13,401 nucleotides of DNA from Methanosarcinaceae archaeon (GTDB lineage: Archaea > Halobacteriota > Methanosarcinia > Methanosarcinales > Methanosarcinaceae): contig JAGAEB010000038.1 of assembly GCA_017613335.1 (NCBI GenBank), positions 1 through 13,401 of the forward strand, written 5' to 3'. The position numbers and the translations under genes were made by a program. Below, piece after piece: positions 1 to 6,433 of this stretch. The notes under the pieces are model-generated. The model did no database searches. It saw only the letters and a list, made by a program, of their open reading frames with translations, and was not told the origin of the DNA. Position 1 is the stretch's first letter, and the number at the start of each line of letters is the position of its first letter.

Positions 1-190
1 CTGTTTTGATCAGTTTACTGTTTTGATCAGTTTACTGTTTTGATCAGTTTACTGTTTTGATCAGTTTACTGTTTTGATCAGTTTACTGTTTTGATCAGTT
101 TACTGTTTTGATCAGTTTATCTGTTTTGATCAGTTTACTGTTTTGATCAGTTTATCTGTTTTGATCAGTTTATCTGTTTTTATTGATCTG
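1..190. repeat. 17-bp tandem array with TGATCA core
   Basis: Ten full copies of the 17-mer CTGTTTTGATCAGTTTA occupy 1-172 and are identical to one another. A single extra T follows copies 7, 9 and 10. From 174 the array decays into related T-rich sequence (CTGTTTTTATTGATCTG and similar) to about 220. Each unit contains the palindrome TGATCA. The unit length is not a multiple of three, and stops occur, so it is not coding. There are no unique spacers, so it is not a CRISPR. It lies downstream of the minus-strand aldolase gene and would form its 3' untranslated region if transcription continues. The array begins at base 1 and may extend beyond the window. Confidence 0.97.
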
Positions 191-275
191 TTTCTGTCTG
201 TTCTGATATGTTTTTATCGGCTCTGAATGACGGATCAGAATAATGCGTCATCTCATATGCATTCTTTATTTAAGG

Positions 276-1046
276 TTATCCGCATTTTTCTTTTTTTTCA
301 TCCTTTTCGGCTTTTCGGTACAGGTGTTTTGCGACGGCGCACAGATAAGCGATCTGCGCGGCATGTTCTGCCTGCACCGTTGCGATATAGGCGTCCCTGA
401 GCGTTTCTCCGACGGCAAACGTGCCGTGGCCGTGAACGACGACGACTTTCACTTTCTTCTTTTCAAAAGCCTCCGATGCGTTTTTTGCCAGTTCGTCCGT
501 TCCGATACCGCCCCGGACGATCGGGATCTCTTTCAGGAAAAGGATGCCTTCGCTGTCAACAGGGACGATCCGGTCGCGTCCTTTTTCAGCTTCCAGGATC
601 GACATCGTCACCGCATAAGGCGCATGGACACGAAGAACAGCTTTTGCATTCGTTTTCCTGTAGATCGAGCGATGGACTTTCAGCTCCGATGATGCCTGAC
701 GTTCAGCAGCGTTGGGCAGATCCTTCTCCTTTTCATCGGGCGTTACCGGGAGCGTGATGACGCTTTCTTCATCCAGTTCATCAAGAGATGTCCCCGTCTT
801 CGTGATCGTCAGAAAATCGCCGCATGATGCGCAGCCGTTTTCCGCCGGCCCGGACGATCCCGGCCGCGGGCAGACATCCGTGCGGATGCTTATATTCCCG
901 AAATTCCCTTCGACAAGTCCCCCGGCAACAACTTTTCTCCCGAAGGATGAGATCTGCCCGGAAACGCTCAGAAGATCCGTTCCGCTCTTAAAATAATCAC
1001 GCTTCAACGGCGCATTTGTATCCTGATACGGTGTGCTGTCCGACAT
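276..1046 (-). CDS. class II aldolase/adducin family protein
   Basis: A 256-residue protein of the zinc-dependent class II aldolase/adducin (fuculose-1-phosphate aldolase-like) fold. Family landmarks are GNISIR at 50-55, TKTGTSLDEL at 82-91, SSE with the catalytic-type Glu121, a VHAPYA segment at 140-145, and GHGTFAVG with His207 at 206-213. In methanogens a member of this family is known to cleave 5-deoxyribulose-1-phosphate or fuculose-1-phosphate to dihydroxyacetone phosphate and lactaldehyde, so a role in deoxysugar salvage or lactaldehyde supply is plausible but inferred. Two oddities are visible. The first His of the usual zinc-binding HxH pair is Arg139 (R-V-H). About 20 residues with Cys59, Cys72 and Cys75 are inserted after GNISIR. 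The start is supported by GAGG 7 nt upstream. The extreme C-terminus is Lys/Glu-rich (246-254). Family assignment is firm; the exact substrate and activity are not. Confidence 0.85.
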   Translation of the reverse strand: MSDSTPYQDTNAPLKRDYFKSGTDLLSVSGQISSFGRKVVAGGLVEGNFGNISIRTDVCPRPGSSGPAENGCASCGDFLTITKTGTSLDELDEESVITLPVTPDEKEKDLPNAAERQASSELKVHRSIYRKTNAKAVLRVHAPYAVTMSILEAEKGRDRIVPVDSEGILFLKEIPIVRGGIGTDELAKNASEAFEKKKVKVVVVHGHGTFAVGETLRDAYIATVQAEHAAQIAYLCAVAKHLYRKAEKDEKKEKCG

Positions 1047-1083
1047 GATGATGCCTCTTGTTTTTCTGAAGTCTTTTCATCCA

Positions 1084-1098
1084 TAAAATTTATTTATC
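1084..1098. promoter_or_regulatory. AT-rich TATA-like element between divergent aldolase and tRNA-Thr
   Basis: The only strongly AT-rich stretch in this gap is AAAATTTATTTAT at 1085-1097. It is centred about 33 bp before the tRNA 5' end on the plus strand and about 45 bp before the aldolase ATG on the minus strand. Both spacings are compatible with an archaeal TATA box. One element may serve both directions, or two may overlap. Inferred from composition and spacing only. Confidence 0.5.
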
Positions 1099-1124
1099 TT
1101 GATCGTCTTCAAGAGCTGTACAGT

Positions 1125-1198
1125 GCCTCGTTGGCTTAGCCCGGTAGAGCGAGTGACTTGTAATCACTAGGTCGCGTGTTCGAATCACGCACGGGGCT
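1125..1198 (+). tRNA. tRNA-Thr (anticodon TGT)
   Basis: The complete cloverleaf can be folded by eye. The acceptor stem GCCTCGT pairs with ACGGGGC with one T-G wobble. The D stem is GCT/AGC. The anticodon stem AGTGA/TCACT encloses the loop CTTGTAA with anticodon TGT, which reads Thr ACA/ACN codons. The T arm GCGTG/CACGC holds the loop TTCGAAT. The discriminator base is T at 1198. No CCA is encoded, so CCA is added after transcription, as is common in archaea. There is no intron. A TATA-like element lies about 33 bp upstream and a hairpin/T-run terminator follows directly, so this is probably a single-gene transcript. Confidence 0.97.
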
Positions 1199-1205
1199 CT
1201 CTTCA

Positions 1206-1237
1206 GCCGTCGGAGATTCTCTCCGGCGGCTTTTTTT
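1206..1237 (+). terminator. intrinsic terminator of tRNA-Thr
   Basis: An 11-bp stem pairs GCCGTCGGAGA with TCTCCGGCGGC (one G-T wobble) around the 3-base loop TTC. It is followed at once by TTTTTTT at 1231-1237 and more AT-rich sequence. It starts 7 nt after the tRNA discriminator base. Confidence 0.9.
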
Positions 1238-1327
1238 ATTTAATTTCCCGTCATCTGCATTTTTCGTTATTTTTCACACATGTTTTATTATTTTCCGTCA
1301 CTCTTTTTTCTCACTCTTCCTTTCCTT

Positions 1328-1487
1328 CATTCTTCTTTTCCTTCACTCTTCTTTTCCTTCACTCTTCTTTTCCTTCACTCTTCTTTTCCTTCACTCTTCT
1401 TTTCCTTCACTCTTCTTTTCCTTCACTCTTCTTTTCCTTCATTCTTCTTTTCCTTCACTCTTCTTTTCCTTCATTCTTCTTTTCCGT
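1328..1487. repeat. 16-bp pyrimidine tandem array overlapping the hydrolase 3' end
   Basis: Ten consecutive 16-bp units fill 1328-1487: CACTCTTCTTTTCCTT, with CATTCTTC variants at units 1, 8 and 10, and a GT ending in the last. Degenerate T/C-rich copies extend left to about 1300. The hydrolase stop codon (1455-1457 on the minus strand) lies inside the array, so the last ten residues of that protein are encoded by repeat units and the rest of the array would be its 3' untranslated region. The minus-strand sense is purine-rich. Plus-strand reading frames here are open only because the repeat lacks stops. Confidence 0.95.
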
Positions 1488-2366
1488 CTCTGTTTCTGCG
1501 ATCTTTGCTCTTTGTACCGAAGGATACTTTCTTTTCGCCTGTTTATCCTCTATCTTTTTCAGAAAACCGATGACAGCCTCGTTAAATGTCTCCGGCATCT
1601 CCATCATGACGAAATGACTTCCGCCCGGGATGATCTCAAGGACTGCGCCCGGGATCGAATCCGCGATCAGCCGGGTATGTCTTCCTTTGATCATGTCATT
1701 TTCCCCGGCGATGACGAGCGTCGGGATCCTTATATTTTTCAGCGATCCCGGGCTGATCGACGGTTCTTTGACCATCAGTCTGAGAAGCTGATTTTCTCTG
1801 TCATATCTCAGACCTTCCGGCCTGCCTTTGTAAACCGATGACAGGATCTTCGTCCTGTAATAATCAAGAACGGTCGGGATCTGATATTTCGCGGCGACAC
1901 CCGACGGATACAGATTTGAACCGACGGAGATCAGCGTTTCAAAGCGGTCCGGGTATCTGAGAACAAGCTCAAGCGCCATATTCCCGCCGTCAGAAAATCC
2001 CAGCAGGCAGCATTTCCCGATCTTTTCCGCATCCATAACGGCGATGACGTCCTCTTCAAGGATCCGGAGCGTCAGCGGAGCGGGGCCCTGATCAGAAAGA
2101 CCGCGGCCGCGGCAGTCAGGAGCGATGATCCGGACATCTTTTCCGAAATGATCACCCAAAGCGTTGATCTGACCGGAAAAACTTGTATGATCTTCCGCGT
2201 TTCCGTGGATCAGGACAAACACGGGACATATCCTTTCCGCCGCCGTTCCGTCTTTTAGCCCTTCCGGCCGGTCTGATGCACTGATGCTGTCCTCTCTGAC
2301 GTATTCCGCGTATCTGATCATCGTTCCGTCAGGTCTTCTGACCGATCTTATCGTCTCTTTCATCAT
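1455..2366 (-). CDS. alpha/beta hydrolase
   Basis: A 303-residue alpha/beta-hydrolase with the full fold signature: oxyanion-hole motif HGN at 54-56, CRGRGLSDQG at 85-94, nucleophile elbow GFSDGG with Ser125, acid Asp224 in AGENDM, and His251 in GGSHF. It is presumably a soluble esterase or peptidase-like hydrolase; the substrate cannot be told. I chose the ATG at 2364-2366 because AGGA and GGAG lie 8-15 nt upstream and the conserved core starts just after it; the next codon is also ATG. The frame stays open upstream to an ATG at 2696, but that adds 110 residues of Arg/Lys/Glu/Gln repeat encoded by a tandem array with no stops, and there is no Shine-Dalgarno site there. The C-terminal 30 residues are Lys/Glu-rich and run into the 16-bp array. 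Confidence 0.88.
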   Translation of the reverse strand: MMKETIRSVRRPDGTMIRYAEYVREDSISASDRPEGLKDGTAAERICPVFVLIHGNAEDHTSFSGQINALGDHFGKDVRIIAPDCRGRGLSDQGPAPLTLRILEEDVIAVMDAEKIGKCCLLGFSDGGNMALELVLRYPDRFETLISVGSNLYPSGVAAKYQIPTVLDYYRTKILSSVYKGRPEGLRYDRENQLLRLMVKEPSISPGSLKNIRIPTLVIAGENDMIKGRHTRLIADSIPGAVLEIIPGGSHFVMMEMPETFNEAVIGFLKKIEDKQAKRKYPSVQRAKIAETETEKKNEGKEE

Positions 2367-2397
2367 GGTCGTTTCCTGCTCCGTTCTTCCGGCCTTT

Positions 2398-2662
2398 TCT
2401 TTTGTTCTGTCTTTCTGCCTTTTTTGTTCTGTTTTTCTGCTTTTTTTCTGTTCTGTTTTTCTGCCTTTTTCTTCTGTTCTGTCTTTCTGCCTTTTTTGTT
2501 CTGTTTTTCTGCTTTTTTTCTGTTCTGTCTTTCTGCCTTTTTCTTCTGTTCTGTTTTTCTGCCTTTTTCTTCTGTTCTGTTTTTCTGCCTTTTTCTTCTG
2601 TTCTGTTTTTCTGCCTTTTTCTTCTGTTCTGTTTTTCTGCCTTTTTCCTCTGTTCCGGTCCT
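2398..2662. repeat. 26-bp and 72-bp pyrimidine tandem array upstream of the hydrolase
   Basis: Five copies of a 26-bp unit (beginning CTGCCTTTTTCTTCTGTTCT) start at 2533, 2559, 2585, 2611 and 2637. To the left, a 72-bp higher-order unit made of three variant subunits occurs twice, at about 2409-2480 and 2481-2552. On the minus strand, which is the hydrolase sense, the array is A/G-rich and lacks stop codons in the frame of the hydrolase. Because 26 is not a multiple of three, the frame rotates from copy to copy, which argues that the openness is a by-product of composition. If transcription starts near 2710 the array forms a long leader or a translated N-terminal extension. Confidence 0.93.
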
Positions 2663-2726
2663 CTGCGTCGTTCAGCGGGAAATCCGGCAGGATCATCCGT
2701 ATTTAAATCTGTCTGTTTTATTGTCA

Positions 2727-2748
2727 GGTATTATATTAATATACTACC
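2727..2748. promoter_or_regulatory. AT-rich imperfect palindrome over a TATA-like core
   Basis: The arms GGTATTATATT and AATATACTACC pair in 10 of 11 positions with no spacer, giving a 22-bp near-perfect dyad centred on a TATA-like core. It lies between the minus-strand hydrolase and the plus-strand regulator at 2895. A dyad of this kind over a TATA element is a plausible operator for a dimeric winged-helix protein, possibly the adjacent regulator acting on itself or on the hydrolase. A second TATA-like candidate for the regulator is GATATATG at 2787-2794. Function is inferred from symmetry and position. Confidence 0.5.
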
Positions 2749-2894
2749 TCGTTTTCTGTTTAATCGTTCATTTTGTTTATGCAGAAGATATATGACCTTT
2801 AAAAATTCCGGTCTGTCCGTCTGATCTGCCGGTATTTCCGCATGCCGCAGGCCTGCCCGGATTTTCCGGATATCCGTGCTGCTGAGTTGATATC

Positions 2895-3542
2895 ATGAAA
2901 TGGTATTCCGTCAGAATATTCGATGAACATGAAGACGAACTGCTGACTCTTTTCCGGGATATCGGCGTTCCGAGACACCTTGCAGCAACGATCATCTATC
3001 TGGCCTTCGTCAATGAAGCTTCGTCCAAAGATATCGAGATCGCGGCAGGACTCAGACAGCCTGAAGTCAGCCGGGCGCTGAGATATCTGGTCTCTCACGA
3101 CTGGGTCTTCAGAAGATCCGGCAAATACGGCGCAACAGGGCGCCCAAGATATATCTATTCACTCAGCGTACCCGTTGAACATGTTTTTGAACATTTCCTC
3201 GAGAAAAAATACGCGGTTTATGAAAATCAGCGCCATGCCGCAGAAATGATCGGCTCGATCATGTGCGGCATACCCGCAAAATCATCTGTTCCTGAATACA
3301 CGCAGAAACACAGGACCGTCTCCGTTATCTGTGAATCTGCGCTTTCCGGGGAAAATACGCACAGCGATGCGCCGGCAGATATGAAGCCCGCCCTTCCTGA
3401 CATCACCGGCAGGAATATCCTCCTGACCGAAGACGCCTGCGCGAAAGCCGGCCCGGTCCGGTCTTCTCCGGAACAGGCCTATAATCCGGAAATATCGCAC
3501 GGGCAGGATATTCCTGAAGACGGATCATCATCAGAATCCTGA
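2895..3542 (+). CDS. winged-helix transcriptional regulator (COG3355/ArsR-like)
   Basis: A 215-residue cytoplasmic DNA-binding protein. Residues 1-90 form the conserved domain: an N-terminal helix, then SSKDIEIAAGLRQPEVSRAL (43-62) as helix-turn-helix with recognition helix around QPEVSRALRYL, and a basic wing at 72-86 (FRRSGKYGATGRPRYIY). It resembles predicted regulators of Methanomicrobiales that begin MKW. Residues 95-120 may form a dimerisation helix. The last 90 residues (about 126-215) are Ser/Pro/Glu-rich, look disordered, and are longer than I expect for the family. The start has only weak complementarity to 16S rRNA (GTTGATATC just before ATG), so initiation may be leaderless or weakly guided. 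The ligand and targets are unknown. The dyad at 2727-2748 and the downstream antiporter operon are candidate targets by proximity only. Confidence 0.8.
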   Translation: MKWYSVRIFDEHEDELLTLFRDIGVPRHLAATIIYLAFVNEASSKDIEIAAGLRQPEVSRALRYLVSHDWVFRRSGKYGATGRPRYIYSLSVPVEHVFEHFLEKKYAVYENQRHAAEMIGSIMCGIPAKSSVPEYTQKHRTVSVICESALSGENTHSDAPADMKPALPDITGRNILLTEDACAKAGPVRSSPEQAYNPEISHGQDIPEDGSSSES

Positions 3543-3579
3543 GCTGAACGGATGATCCCTGCGCAGGAAAGGAAGACGC

Positions 3580-3720
3580 CTGCGTGACATCTGCGTGACA
3601 TCTGCGTGATATCTGTGCGATGACCATGCAGGCGACTGCGTAACATCCGCGAAAGTGACTGACCTCTCATTGGTGCTTATGACTGCACGCGTCTCACAGA
3701 TGTGACCGCACGACACTGCG
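3580..3720. repeat. degenerate GC-rich repeat (11-bp CTGCGTGACAT units)
   Basis: Three direct 11-bp units of CTGCGTGACAT type start at 3580, 3591 and 3602 (the third reads CTGCGTGATAT). Looser copies follow: CTGCGTAACAT near 3636 and GTGACCGCACGACA near 3701. No credible coding sequence covers 3543-4036. The words CTGCGTGACA and GTGACCG-ACGACA also occur in the 17-bp array at 10892-11068, on the other side of the antiporter operon. Confidence 0.6.
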
Positions 3721-3782
3721 CCCGTCAGAATGATACCTGATCATAACAACCGGAAACGGCGGCCGAGACAGGTCCCGGATGA

Positions 3783-3800
3783 AATTATTTATAATATTAT
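3783..3800 (+). promoter_or_regulatory. candidate TATA box of the mrp operon
   Basis: The stretch ATTATTTATAATATTAT (3784-3800) is the strongest A/T-only run in the 494-bp gap before mrpA. If it is the TATA box, transcription would start near 3815-3820 and leave a leader of about 220 nt. A weaker alternative is GGTTATATCAT at 3844-3854. Positions are judged by composition only. Confidence 0.45.
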
Positions 3801-3946
3801 CTGTTAATTACGCAGGTCTTCAATCCGCAAAACGATTTGTTTTCGGTTATATCATCCGGAAAAACTGTTCGGCGGGACTGTCTGTATCTCCGGAAGTCCG
3901 GGAAGTCCGGATTTCCTGCGTCCGTCTTTCCCGTCATGAGATTCCG

Positions 3947-3996
3947 GGATCTGTCACAGCCCCTGTCCGGTCTGTCCGGGACCGGACGGCAGATCC
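3947..3996 (+). promoter_or_regulatory. bulged GC-rich hairpin in the mrpA leader
   Basis: The outer stem GGATCTG (3947-3953) pairs with CAGATCC (3990-3996). It continues on the 3' side directly into an inner 10-bp stem, 3963-3972 with 3980-3989, whose core is GTCCGGTC/GACCGGAC around the loop TGTCCGG. A 9-nt bulge (TCACAGCCC) interrupts the 5' strand. In total about 17 pairs form. GTTTTT follows at 3997 and CGTTTTTCTT at 4011-4020, with the mrpA Shine-Dalgarno site 30 nt after the stem. It could be a leader attenuator, or a terminator for upstream transcription from the regulator gene. I do not recognise a known riboswitch class. Confidence 0.6.
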
Positions 3997-4025
3997 GTTT
4001 TTCCCGAATACGTTTTTCTTAAAAC

Positions 4026-4035
4026 GAGGTTGATC
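4026..4035 (+). promoter_or_regulatory. ribosome binding site of mrpA
   Basis: GAGGTTGATC lies directly before the mrpA ATG at 4037. It differs from the archaeal anti-Shine-Dalgarno complement GGAGGTGATC by one inserted T. It fixes the mrpA start and excludes the overlapping upstream frame that would end at 4033. Confidence 0.75.
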
Positions 4036-4036
4036 T

Positions 4037-6433
4037 ATGGATTCATTCCTGATGTTGGCGCTTGTCGTCTTTCTTCCTTTTATCCTGACACCGGTCGTTC
4101 CGCTGGCTCACAAAGTCCTGAAACACCGGGTCGGATGGTTCGCGGCAGCTGTTGCGGCAGTCTGCTTCACGGCCCTCCTGACATATGTACCGACAATCTC
4201 AGGCGGCGGAACCGTATCAGGTTCGATCGAATGGATTCCGTCTCTGAATGTCTGCTTCTCGCTCTATGCGGACGGCCTGGCTCTTCTTCTGGGACTCATC
4301 GTATCGTTCATCGGTATCATGATCATGTCCTATTCCAACGGCTATCTCGGCAAAGAAGAAGATCTGGTCAGATACTACCAGTATCTCCTGATGTTCATGG
4401 GCTCCATGTTCGGCGTCGCCTTTTCCGACAACCTCATCCAGCTCTTCGTCTTCTGGGAACTGACGAGCATCAGCTCCTTCCTGCTGATCGGTTACTACCG
4501 CCACGTCGAAAAGTCGATCTACGGCGCCACGAAAGCCCTTCTCATCACAGCCGGCGGCGGTCTTTTCATGCTCGCCGGCTTCATGTGCCTCTATACGATC
4601 ACCGGCACATACGGCATTTCTGAAATGCTCACAAGCCCCGGGATCATTCAGACCGTCAAAGCAGACCCGCTCTTCACGATGACGCTCGTCCTCATCCTCA
4701 TCGGCTGTTTCGCCAAATCCGCGCAGGGCCCGTTTTTCATCTGGCTCCCGAACGCCATGGAAGCCCCGACGCCTGTCAGCGCCTTCCTGCATTCCGCAAC
4801 GATGGTCAAGGCCGGCGTCTTCCTCGTCGCGCGCCTGCACCCGATGTTTTCCGGCACCGACGCCTGGCTCCTGCTCGTGACCGGCATCGGCCTCCTGACA
4901 ATGGTCGGCGCAGGTTTCCTGGCGCTCCGTCAGACAGATCTGAAAGGCATTCTTGCTTTCTCGACCGTCAGCCAGCTGGCCTACCTCATGACCATGTTCG
5001 GCTTCACGACGGCCGCAGAGCCCGGAATCGGCGTCTCCGCCGCCGTTTTCCATCTGCTCAACCATGCATCCTTCAAAGCATGTCTTTTCCTGCTCGTCGG
5101 CATCATCGCGCACGAAATGCACACCCGCGATATCCGGAAGATGGGCGGTCTCTTCAAAGAAATGCCGGTCACCTTCATCATGATGGTCATCGCCGCCGCC
5201 GCCATGGCCGGCGTTCCGCCGCTCAACGGTTTCCTGAGCAAGGAAATGTTCTATGAATCCGCTTACGACATGGGACAGGCTCTCGGCGGCGTCTGGACAT
5301 ACCTGATCCCCGGCCTTGCGGTCCTCGGCGGTATTTTCACGTTCATGTATTCATTCAGGCTGATCCACAAAGTCTTCCTCGGCAGAAGATGTGAAGATGC
5401 AGACGTCCCGAAACATGTGCATGACCCGCACCTTGTCATGATCGTGCCGCCTGTCATCCTCGGCATCCTCATCATCGCGATCGGCCTCTTCCCGGACATC
5501 TTCGTCGACAGACTCGTCATGCCGGCCGTCCTGGCCGTCAATCCGGCGGCAGATCACATCCACGCCGCTCTCTGGCACGGCGTCACGCCCGCTTTCATCA
5601 TGACGGTCATCACTTTCATCCTCGGCATTCTTTTCTACACGCAGTACAGCCGGATCGCCGCATTCGAAGACCGGGTCAATGAAAAGATACCGTGGTTCAG
5701 TCTCAACTTCTGGTACAACAGGACAGTCGACAACGCCGCGCGCATCTGCGCAGGCATCTCCGGAAAGATCCAGAGAGGCCCGCCGTTCCTCTACACGGCA
5801 GCGCTCCTCCTCTTTGCGGTCTTCCTCATCGCCGTCCCGGCGGCCGTCGTCCTCGCCTCAGGCGGCACGCTCATGCTGACGCCCGTCTTTTCCCTGCCGG
5901 TATCGGAATACGTCCTTCTCGCACTCATCATCATCACCGCCGCAGGCGCTGCTTTCATGCCGCGCTATCTCGTCTCCGTCATGTCCATATCCATGACAGG
6001 TTTCCTCGTCGCGGCGCTCTACGCCTACCTGAAAGCGCCCGACCTGGCCATGACGCAGCTCTGCGTCGAAACGCTTTCAACGATCATCTTCCTTGTCGCG
6101 ATCATGAAGCTCCGCACCAAGAGCGCGATCAATCCGGACACCGCCGCTGAAAAAGCGCTCAAAGCCGCGATCGCCGTCCTCTGCGGCGCCGGCATTTTCA
6201 TCATGATGCTCTCGACAGGACTCGTCGAGCCGTTCGACACGTTCTCGCATTATTTCATGGAAAACGGCATAGGCATGACCGCCGGCCGCAACATCGTCAA
6301 CGTGATCGTCGTCGATTTCAGAGGCTACGATACGATCGGCGAGATCTCGGTGCTGACGCTTGCCGCTCTGGGCGTCTACAACCTGATCAAGAGCACCGGC
6401 GCCGAAGACAAAGAACAGGAGGATGAACAATGA
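4037..6433 (+). CDS. mrpA: Mrp/Mnh Na+/H+ antiporter subunit A
   Basis: A 798-residue polytopic membrane protein, the NuoL-like subunit of the multisubunit Mrp cation/proton antiporter, which exports Na+ in exchange for H+. The antiporter core covers about residues 1-500. It shows Glu141 in FWELTSISSFLLIGY, Lys227 in FAKSAQGPFFIWLPNAMEAP, and HSATMVKAG at 252-260, which are the ion-path residues typical of the family. The C-terminal part (about 610-790) matches the MbhD/MbhE-like extension, with LKAPDLAMTQLCVETLS (Glu678) and VDFRGYDTIGEISVLTLAAL. The protein is therefore the full-length bacterial-style MrpA rather than the split form seen in some archaea. Start and Shine-Dalgarno are clear. 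It is the first gene of mrpABCDEFG and overlaps mrpB by ATGA. Length is normal for the family. Confidence 0.96.
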   Translation: MDSFLMLALVVFLPFILTPVVPLAHKVLKHRVGWFAAAVAAVCFTALLTYVPTISGGGTVSGSIEWIPSLNVCFSLYADGLALLLGLIVSFIGIMIMSYSNGYLGKEEDLVRYYQYLLMFMGSMFGVAFSDNLIQLFVFWELTSISSFLLIGYYRHVEKSIYGATKALLITAGGGLFMLAGFMCLYTITGTYGISEMLTSPGIIQTVKADPLFTMTLVLILIGCFAKSAQGPFFIWLPNAMEAPTPVSAFLHSATMVKAGVFLVARLHPMFSGTDAWLLLVTGIGLLTMVGAGFLALRQTDLKGILAFSTVSQLAYLMTMFGFTTAAEPGIGVSAAVFHLLNHASFKACLFLLVGIIAHEMHTRDIRKMGGLFKEMPVTFIMMVIAAAAMAGVPPLNGFLSKEMFYESAYDMGQALGGVWTYLIPGLAVLGGIFTFMYSFRLIHKVFLGRRCEDADVPKHVHDPHLVMIVPPVILGILIIAIGLFPDIFVDRLVMPAVLAVNPAADHIHAALWHGVTPAFIMTVITFILGILFYTQYSRIAAFEDRVNEKIPWFSLNFWYNRTVDNAARICAGISGKIQRGPPFLYTAALLLFAVFLIAVPAAVVLASGGTLMLTPVFSLPVSEYVLLALIIITAAGAAFMPRYLVSVMSISMTGFLVAALYAYLKAPDLAMTQLCVETLSTIIFLVAIMKLRTKSAINPDTAAEKALKAAIAVLCGAGIFIMMLSTGLVEPFDTFSHYFMENGIGMTAGRNIVNVIVVDFRGYDTIGEISVLTLAALGVYNLIKSTGAEDKEQEDEQ

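Noticed and set aside
1041..1074. C/D box small RNA (ATGATGA and CTGA about 15 nt apart)
   Set aside because: The boxes are too close for a guide RNA, there is no C'/D' pair, and the site overlaps the aldolase start and Shine-Dalgarno region.
1176..1841. Plus-strand Phe/Leu/Ser-rich proteins over the 16-bp array
   Set aside because: They begin inside the tRNA or terminator region, depend on the stop-free repeat, and run antisense through the well-supported hydrolase.
2284..2824. Plus-strand hydrophobic proteins (FCLFFCSVF repeats) resembling membrane proteins
   Set aside because: The T-rich 26-bp array gives Phe/Leu/Ser/Cys in every frame. Three overlapping frames look alike, which is a composition effect.
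3779..4033. 84-residue plus-strand frame ending just before mrpA
   Set aside because: It has no Shine-Dalgarno site or recognised domain, its composition is atypical, and it covers the hairpin and the mrpA ribosome site. Leader RNA is the simpler reading.
4217..5122. 301-residue minus-strand frame opposite mrpA
   Set aside because: It lies entirely antisense to conserved MrpA motifs, and its charged composition is what the complement of GC-rich membrane-protein codons gives.
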